Below are positions 57,619-64,000 of a DNA stretch of 64,000 nt, in pieces. This DNA comes from Labia minor (lineage: Eukaryota; Arthropoda; Insecta; Dermaptera; Spongiphoridae). The notes beneath the pieces were generated by a model. That model searched no databases and was not told the DNA's origin. It was given only the letters and a program-made list of their open reading frames with translations. Positions within the stretch are counted from its first letter, which is position 1. Each line of letters begins with the position of its first letter. The position numbers were made by a program, and so were the translations under genes. The stretch is from the NCBI GenBank assembly GCA_963082975.1, contig OY720348.1, positions 14,132,078-14,196,077 of the forward strand. The letters run 5' to 3'.

Positions 57619-58595
57619 CAGGGCCAGTTCTAGAGTTTTGAGCTCCTGAGGCAAAACAAAATATGGTGCCGTTTCATAAAATTATCAGGTAATTGTATAC
57701 TTATATGCATGTATGAAGGATTTTGATATAACTTTACCAGTAGATTCCTTTTTTGATTCCAAACAAACTTTCACCAAGAAATATATGGCGGTCGCTTCTA
57801 GTTTTTGAGATAAAAATTATTAAAGTTGGATATATATCCATTGATATTTTATTTAGCTACCATATTTTATTATTTGACCACCAGATGGTTTTTCTAATTT
57901 TTGGTTTTTTTATAAGTTCGGTTTGGATATAAGAAGATTAAAAAATTAATTAATTAAATCATTTTCTTATATCCAAACCGAACTTATAAAAACCGAAAAT
58001 TAGTGAATAAGTTAATAATTATTGAATTAGTCAATAAAACATTATTAAATGGCTGCTCATTCATAACTAGTTTATATTGCAATCTTTAATAATTTTTATC
58101 TCCAAAACTAGAAGCGACCGCTACATGTTTCTTAAGGAAAGTTTGTTTGGTATCAAAAAAGGAATCTACTGGTAAAGTTTTATCAAAATCCATCGTACAT
58201 ACATATAAGTATACAATTACCAATTATATTTTAAAAATAAATAAAAATAAACTTCTTGAGATTAAAAAGCATTGATTGCATCAATTCTGTGTGATAAAAG
58301 TCATAAAAATTCTTAAGTTTCATTATTTCTTTTAGTAAATTTTTGTTTTTGTCTATTATTATTATTATTTTTTTTTTGGGTTATTATAAATTCTGGCTAA
58401 ACAAATAGTTTTCTTATAAATAATATTACAATTAACAATAAGAAAATAATTAGCGCCGTGTTAATTTTGTATTATTATAGTAAAAAAATTTATTGTTTGC
58501 TAAAAAAATCGATATTTTTTTTTATATCAGCGCCCCTCAAAATTTGGCGCCCTGAACTGTCACCCAGCGTGCCCGCCCCTTTATCAGGCGCTCAG
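57619..58595 (-). mobile_element. Family G hAT-like element interrupted by a family E foldback
   Basis: CAGGGCCAGTTCTAGAGTTT at the low end and GCGCCCTGAACTGTCACCCA near 58550 match, in reverse complement, both ends of 34740-35169. The insertion at 57688-58221 is absent from that copy. Confidence 0.6.
57688..58221. mobile_element. Family E foldback element, copy 1
   Basis: Inverted arms from GGTAATTGTATACTTATATG include TTTACCAGTAGATTCC. An additional inner inverted pair around ATATCCAAACCGAACTTATA lies at about 57913-57990. The centre contains ACCGAAAATTAGTGAATAAG, shared with copy 2. No ORF. Confidence 0.75.
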
Positions 58596-58639
58596 TATAT
58601 CACAAAACTTTCTGTAACCGATAAAATTTTGGAATATTC

Positions 58640-58960
58640 CTATGAATTCAATTGAAAATGATGAAACAGTTTGTTTGAGAAAGATAATATAAGGATTGTT
58701 GAGATGATTATTTTGTATCCGATACTAGTCGGATGATCGTTAACATGAACGTTGATTCTATAAATGTTCATCGCGACGTTCGAAAACTGGAGAACATCCT
58801 GCATGGATGTCTGCGTCTTAATCGATCGACTTGCCATCTGAGTCAATCAGTCGATCCATTCGAAGAACAAAGAAAAACGATGCAATATCGCTTCGACGGG
58901 GTCATGCCCTATTTCATTCAATTTCATAAAAGACAATTTAGTATCCCATGGTAATCATAT
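58640..58960. other. Single-copy, balanced-composition island with a 73-codon ORF
   Basis: The plus ORF 58733-58954 (MIVNMNVDSINVHRDVRKLE...) has no recognised domain. The region lacks repeat features and stands out from its AT-rich surroundings. It could be a cis-regulatory element or an unrecognised exon. Not called as a gene. Confidence 0.25.
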
Positions 58961-59845
58961 CTGATTGTTCCATTGTGGATATTAAAAAAAAACAAAAAAA
59001 CATTTAAGATGCATTTGTCCTGTTGCTAATCGTTAAGGATCAAACTAACTCTATGAAAAATCTCTCCAGCAGCTTTTTCTATTCCCTTCATTTCCCTTCT
59101 CTTCCTTTTTCCTCTCTCTCTCTCACTCTCTGTGTGGTAAAGTGCTTTGAATGTCAGAGGCATATTAATCCTATTCTGTCAGGAATATTCTAAACTATAT
59201 TCTAATTCAACTTCATGGCAAATCATGACGTTGACGACGGTGTTATTTTAATTTTCAATCAAACCCTCATTAATTCGATAAAAAATGTTTCTTCCGGCCA
59301 CAATTCATTTCAGATCCGAATTCGAAAAGAAAAACTGTTCTATAATTATTTTTGAAGGATTAATTCACAATTTGAATTTGTCAACAGAAACCAGAAACAA
59401 ACCTGTAATACATTTTCACAAAGTAAAGTTTATAGTAGTTCTATAGTAATGGTCATTAGTGAAGATCTGTATCAGACAGTAATGTTAAAGACAAAATTCT
59501 CCTACAAATCATTTTATTTAAACAGAATTTACTATATATATAATGGGTCTTTCAACAATACAACAATATATGTCTGAGACCGAGGACTTATAGAGTGATA
59601 TATTATATATGGAGTGGCTTATCTTGTTTAAATTTTACCTAGAATTAATGCAACCTTTCTCTAAATTATATAACTTTATAGAAAAAATTAAAAAAATTAT
59701 TTACTTGCTTTGGAACAATTCAATGTAAATGCGAAAAATAAAATAATTGTAATGTATTCCAATTGACTTGAAATTGATTCTTCAAGAAAAGAAAATTATT
59801 GCAGATAGGTTATTACAAGCAAAGAGATAAAGAAATTTATACTTT
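58961..59845. other. Non-coding stretch, partly single-copy
   Basis: 59040-59400 is pyrimidine-rich then mixed composition. No ORF or repeat recognised. Confidence 0.35.
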
Positions 59846-59849
59846 TTGC

Positions 59850-60254
59850 GGTAATTATTCAAGTAAACGCCTTTTCCTGAATTTGGATAATACTTTACCA
59901 GTGGGTTCCTTTTGCAATTCCAAATAAACTTTTCCTAAGAAATTTTTTTGGGCCTATTCTAGTTTACGAGATAAAACTTATTTAAATTTACATATAAATC
60001 ATTGATACTTATAAAAACCGAAAATTAGTGAATAAGTGAATAATTAGTGAATTGATCAATAAAACATTACTTAATGGCTGATTTCGACATTCAGAACTAT
60101 CTGTCAAACTTAAAAAATCTTTATTTTAATAATCTCGTAAACTAGAAGAGGCCCGAAAAAATTTCCTAAGAAAAGTTTATTTAGAATTGCAAAATGAACC
60201 CACTGGTAAAGTATTATCCAAATCCACGAAAAGGCGTTTACTTGATTAATTACC
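59850..60254. mobile_element. Family E foldback element, copy 2
   Basis: Arms starting GGTAATTATTCAAGTAAACG and ending in reverse complement at 60254 contain TTTACCAGTGGGTTC. The centre (ACCGAAAATTAGTGAATAAG, then CAATAAAACATTA and AATGGCTG) matches copy 1 closely, whereas the outer arms differ between copies. Confidence 0.75.
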
Positions 60255-60378
60255 CTTTTTGTTGTTCCTAGATGTACTATGTCCCAAGGTAACCCACTCT
60301 CTCCTAAATATATAAACTATACCATTTAATAATACATTTAGATTACATTATTTCCGTATCAAATATCCTTTTTTGCAG

Positions 60379-60527
60379 TTCAATCCGAAATGAACTTTTA
60401 TTGGTTTAGAAATGGATCATATCAACAACCTTCCTCATTCAAATTCAAATATTATGATGGAATCATGGATCAAAACAAGCGTGCGTTTTTGATCCAAACT
60501 TTTTCCTATATGCCATTCATTCGATGA
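60379..60527 (+). other. Possible short exon or 45-codon ORF
   Basis: TCCTTTTTTGCAG is a good acceptor. It opens a frame with MNFYWFRNGSYQQPSSFKFK and YYDGIMDQNKRAFLIQTFSY, then TGA. The region is single-copy. It is short enough to be chance and no family was recognised. Confidence 0.2.
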
Positions 60528-60963
60528 TTAACGAACAGATTCTTAAATGACAAGTCATTTATAAAACATTTGTTTTATTAATGGATTTCATTCTATATTT
60601 TTAAAAAAATTTTTTTTAACGATCTCAAGGATATTGATATAATGTCTTTTTTCTTATCGTTTATCAAAAAAGAAAATAAAAAAAAATTGGGATAGATAAA
60701 AGCTTAGATAATCAAGAGAAAATTGCCGTACAACAAAAAGATAAGATCAAGATAAATTTCATCAAAGAGTCAAGAAACAGATGAAAGATCATTTCTAAAC
60801 TGTCTTCGTATAGCAAACTCAATAATTAAATCATAGTCGAATAAAATTTAGACTCAGTTAATATTGAATAAAAAGCGATAAAATAACAAAAATATAAAAA
60901 ACAGTTTCTATATGTTCATTTATCAATTTGATAAATATAAATTATCGAAAAAAAAGATATATA

Positions 60964-61541
60964 CGAGGGCAATTCACAGAGTAGGTTACGTTTGGGAATT
61001 TAGACAAAACTAGTACAGGAAAATGTTTTTTATTATATACATTTGAAAGAGCAACTAAAATACTATTTTTCTACATAATCGCCAAAAAAGTTGCGACATT
61101 TATTGTAGCGATGAACGAGCTTCAAAATTCCTTCCTCATAGAAATCCGCCACCTGAGTGTTGAGCCAGTGTTTTGTCTCACAAGTCACGTGTTTCACCTA
61201 AGTCTCGTCTCCCGTTACGATTCGATCAAGGAATGAATCACCGTGGTACTCTTGTCCACTTGTTTCCAAAGATAAAGACCTGGTATGCAACGCAGCGTTT
61301 TGATGACGACGACGATCTCCGCGCGGTCGTGACTGACTGGCTCAACACTCAGGCGGCGGATTTCTATGAGGAAGGAATTTCGAAGCTCGTTCATCCCTAC
61401 GATAAATGTTGCAACGTTTTTGGCGATTATGTAGAAAAAAAGTATTTTAGTTGATCTTTCAAATGTATATAATAAAAAACATTTTCCTGTACTAGTTTTG
61501 TCTTAATTCCAAAACGTAACCTACTTTGTGAATTGCCCTCG
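60964..61541 (+). mobile_element. mariner foldback derivative carrying duplicated C-terminal transposase
   Basis: Ends CGAGGGCAATTCACAGAGTA and its inverted partner, with TA flanks. Arms of about 200 bp each encode the transposase C-terminus (LNTQAADFYEEGISKLVHPY, then DKCCNVFGDYVEKK on the plus strand). Between them the minus strand holds an FLDRIVTGDET block (first catalytic Asp region, followed by a stop), and the plus strand reads LVHLFPKIKTWYATQRFDDD. The internal order is rearranged and it is non-autonomous. Confidence 0.85.
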
Positions 61542-61780
61542 TATATATATATAATTATATGTATATAATTTAGACTTCATAATCAAAATAAATTGAAAAT
61601 TGAATAGAATATTATTTATATATATATATAATATTATCCATCACTTTTTTTATTTTTTCCTCATTTTCACCCCCCTCCCCTCCCCCTGATCTAAACGTTT
61701 TTAAATGAGCCACCTATGGGAGATAAACTTTAAGATAATTAATTTTATAAAGTTATGCTCTAAAATAAACATATGATATA

Positions 61781-61819
<39 letters not shown>

Positions 61820-61879
61820 CTCAAATTAAAAAAATGTTCAACCAATTACCATTTGAACCAATTTTAATCCTAATCAATT

Positions 61880-62545
61880 TTTACCGACCGACGATAGTAA
61901 GGGAGGTATTGTTTTCACACCAAATTTCACATGTGGAGATTTTTACATATCTCCACGAATCATGCATTTTCTAAACAGAAAAAAGTATTTTTAGCATGAT
62001 GTCTGTCCGTCCGTCTGTCCGTCTGTCCGTCTGTCCGTCCGTCTGTCCGTCCGTATAGATGTGTACAGCCTGAACGGCTCAACCGATTTTGATGAAATTT
62101 GGTATATTTACTTAATGCATCAGTGGGATGAATTGATCAACTTTTGGTGCAAATCCGTGAACCGGAAGTGGTAGTATTAGCGATCGACGATAGGAAGAGA
62201 AGGGTTATTTTCACACCAAATTTCACATGAGGATATTTTTTTATATATCACCACGAATCATGCACTTTGTATTGGTTTTATCCTCGGGAAAATCATATTT
62301 ATTAGTTTTTTCTTGATTTAAAATTATATGACGTCATCCAGCCATTCATGACGTCACAGCCTGGCCTTACATATAAATATATACATATATTATAAATAAA
62401 ATAAAATTAAAAATATTTATGTTATATGCCTATATGTTTTTTATTACATTAATAGATATATTAAAATTATTTGAAATTGTTTCTGTAGCTGGAAATTAAT
62501 TTACTTCAAACCGTCGGTCGGTTCGGACCTGGCCACAGGTCAACT
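61880..62545 (-). mobile_element. Family B element, long minus-strand copy
   Basis: Reverse-complement match to 11600-12110. It includes the TGACGTCATCCAGCCATTCA palindromic block, the CCGTCGGTCGGTTCGGACCT segment and a (GTCC/GTCT)n core at about 62002-62050. One end carries an extra partial module after CGACGATAGGAAG. Confidence 0.7.
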
Positions 62546-62559
62546 TATTATTATTCTTT

Positions 62560-63000
62560 TTTCTCTCTATAAAATATTTTCTAGTAAAAAAAAGGGCAAG
62601 TTTCAAATGCGATCAAATCGGATTTTTAACTAAAAATCAAATAAAAAAAAATTACTTTTGATGTATTAAATTAATTAACAATTTAATTGATGAGTTTAAT
62701 CAATTTAACCATTTTAATTTATATGTTAAAAATAAAATTTAATCTTGGCGATTAAATAAAAATTAAAAAAAAAAGAAAAACAAATAATAATAAAAAAAAA
62801 GAAAATAAACGATAAATTGACAGGCAGCTTGTAATGACGGGTGATACGTTCTGTATTAATTTTCTGTTTCAATTATATAAAAAAAATCCATAAGTAAAAT
62901 TTCTTTTTGTTTTTTTTTTGAAATTGTTTTTCTTCTTATAACACAATTTATTAATATATTATTATTATATAAATGATAATAATAATAATAATAATACTTT
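62560..63000. other. AT-rich non-coding stretch
   Basis: Only A-rich and (ATA)n runs. Confidence 0.5.
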
Positions 63001-63339
63001 GAAGTTAACAAAGAGGGGATTTCAATTAATTGCTTGCTAAAAAGAGACCAGGAACGGATTAAAGCAGCTTAATGTAGAGTAAATAATTCAAACAATTTTT
63101 TTTTTTTTAATAAAGGGTAATAAACGTGAATGGACCAGCCATGACTACTTTATCGGGACTTCTATTCATTGGTGATTGTTATTTAATTAATCCATTTTTT
63201 TTTTTTAATTCGCTTCATAGAGGAATTCTTTCTAGAATCATGAGAACCGCCTACTTCCTGAAATTTAACAGCGCGAAGTCCAATGGACGAGGAGACAACC
63301 CAACGGGTTAATGCCCTACTGCGAGTGAACAACTAGACA

Positions 63340-63520
63340 CCAAAGCCCTTAGTCTAGGGCCACACATAAAACAGTTTCAAGCAGCAAGCGCTAGATAGCA
63401 ACACTAAGCAATCGAACAGCACGCGCTCACCTGCTCTTTGTCTAGCCAGAACTGCTTATTGCTGCCACATAGCACCTGCTGCTTTCTGTGTGGAATCATT
63501 AAGCAATGCCAAACGCATTC
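63340..63520. repeat. Possible short TIR element (CTAGGGCCACACA end)
   Basis: TCTAGGGCCACACATAAAAC at the left and GCTGCTTTCTGTGTGGAATC at the right are partly inverted. The interior is rich in AGCA/TGCT. Ends are imperfect and no target duplication was found. Confidence 0.3.
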
Positions 63521-64000
63521 AAGCAAAATCTTGATAACTAAGGTAAGAGAGGACCACCTAGTTATTTAACTTGATTCTTGAACTAATCATCACGGAAAAT
63601 TTTGATCTTCAACCAATATTTATAAGGTTTTTATTACAAAAAAAAAATAAATACATATTTTTTTTTTGAAGAAATAAAATGAATAATATTAAATGAAATA
63701 AATTTAATTATTAATTCTTTATTATGATACTTTACTTATTATTAATTTTGTCTTTAATTATTTTTTTCTATAATTCTCTTTCTATAGTAGCATTTTTTGG
63801 TAAATGTTTTAAATGGTTTTGTTTTGTTTTTTACTATCATTTTAAATTGGTAAATATCTTTTGTTAATGATTTTTAACATGTTTTTATTAGCTCAACTTG
63901 TATGTAGGTATGTAAACAATTTAATTTTGTACTTTTATGTACAATGACAATACTAGTATGTGACAATAATTCGATAACTTGACCTGATGGTGAACCCAGA
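63521..64000. other. AT-rich non-coding end of window
   Basis: Nothing recognised. Confidence 0.5.

Noticed and set aside
63290-63360. CCCAACGGGTTAATGCCCTA looked like a possible rRNA fragment.
   Set aside because: It could not be extended to any conserved rRNA helix or neighbouring segment.
1-64000. LTR retroelements, Polintons or other virus-derived elements.
   Set aside because: No long direct terminal repeats, gag/pol/integrase motifs or capsid-like ORFs were recognised. All reverse transcriptase traces fit non-LTR elements.
1-64000. A CRISPR array, operon or bacterial contamination.
   Set aside because: Tandem repeats here are micro- and minisatellites without spacers. The only gene is intron-bearing, and mariner, hAT and SINE elements are eukaryotic.

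Overview
The window is strongly AT-rich eukaryotic DNA. It contains one clear protein-coding gene and many dead mobile elements. Abundant mariner and hAT remnants, Helentron-like short elements and non-LTR retrotransposon scraps, plus compact coding introns of about 70-100 bp, suggest an arthropod and most likely an insect. I cannot name the order from sequence alone.

Region 1 (about 2.5-10 kb, minus strand) holds a BCOR/BCORL1-like corepressor. Seven coding exons join with consistent phases and canonical splice sites into one 2029-residue reading frame. The protein has a long Ser/Gln/Asn-rich disordered N-terminal part with a PLDLS (CtBP-type) motif, a basic/acidic middle, three ankyrin repeats, a conserved linker and a C-terminal PUFD domain. 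In known BCOR proteins the PUFD domain binds the RAWUL domain of PCGF1 in the variant Polycomb complex PRC1.1. A 99-bp 5'-leader exon with a small upstream ORF lies just upstream, and a possible further leader exon lies at about 31.9 kb. If that exon is real, the gene has a very large first intron.

Region 2 (10-64 kb) has no second convincing protein gene. It holds: (a) at least nine mariner remnants from several lineages, including a TIR-bearing deletion family in three copies and two foldback derivatives; (b) a family of about 0.6 kb (family A, eight copies or fragments) with the architecture of a Helentron-associated element: 10-bp inverted motifs, an internal TG repeat, a 3' terminal hairpin and no target duplication; (c) a second microsatellite-cored family (family B); (d) hAT-type MITEs, five of which I could delimit by 8-bp target duplications; (e) tRNA-headed SINEs; (f) non-LTR retrotransposon 3' fragments, one keeping a reverse transcriptase YSDD motif, plus a jockey-like fragment; (g) a TTAA-flanked element of about 3.1 kb enclosing other repeats; (h) several large foldback elements. 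Nested insertions at several sites give relative ages and, in places, an 'empty site'.

A few non-repetitive, less AT-rich islands (about 12.8, 24.2, 33.6, 39.2, 42.7, 51.3, 58.7, 60.4 and 63.2 kb) stand out as possible leader exons, enhancers or unrecognised exons. I found no rRNA genes, functional tRNA genes, CRISPR arrays or bacterial features, and no LTR retroelement that I could recognise.
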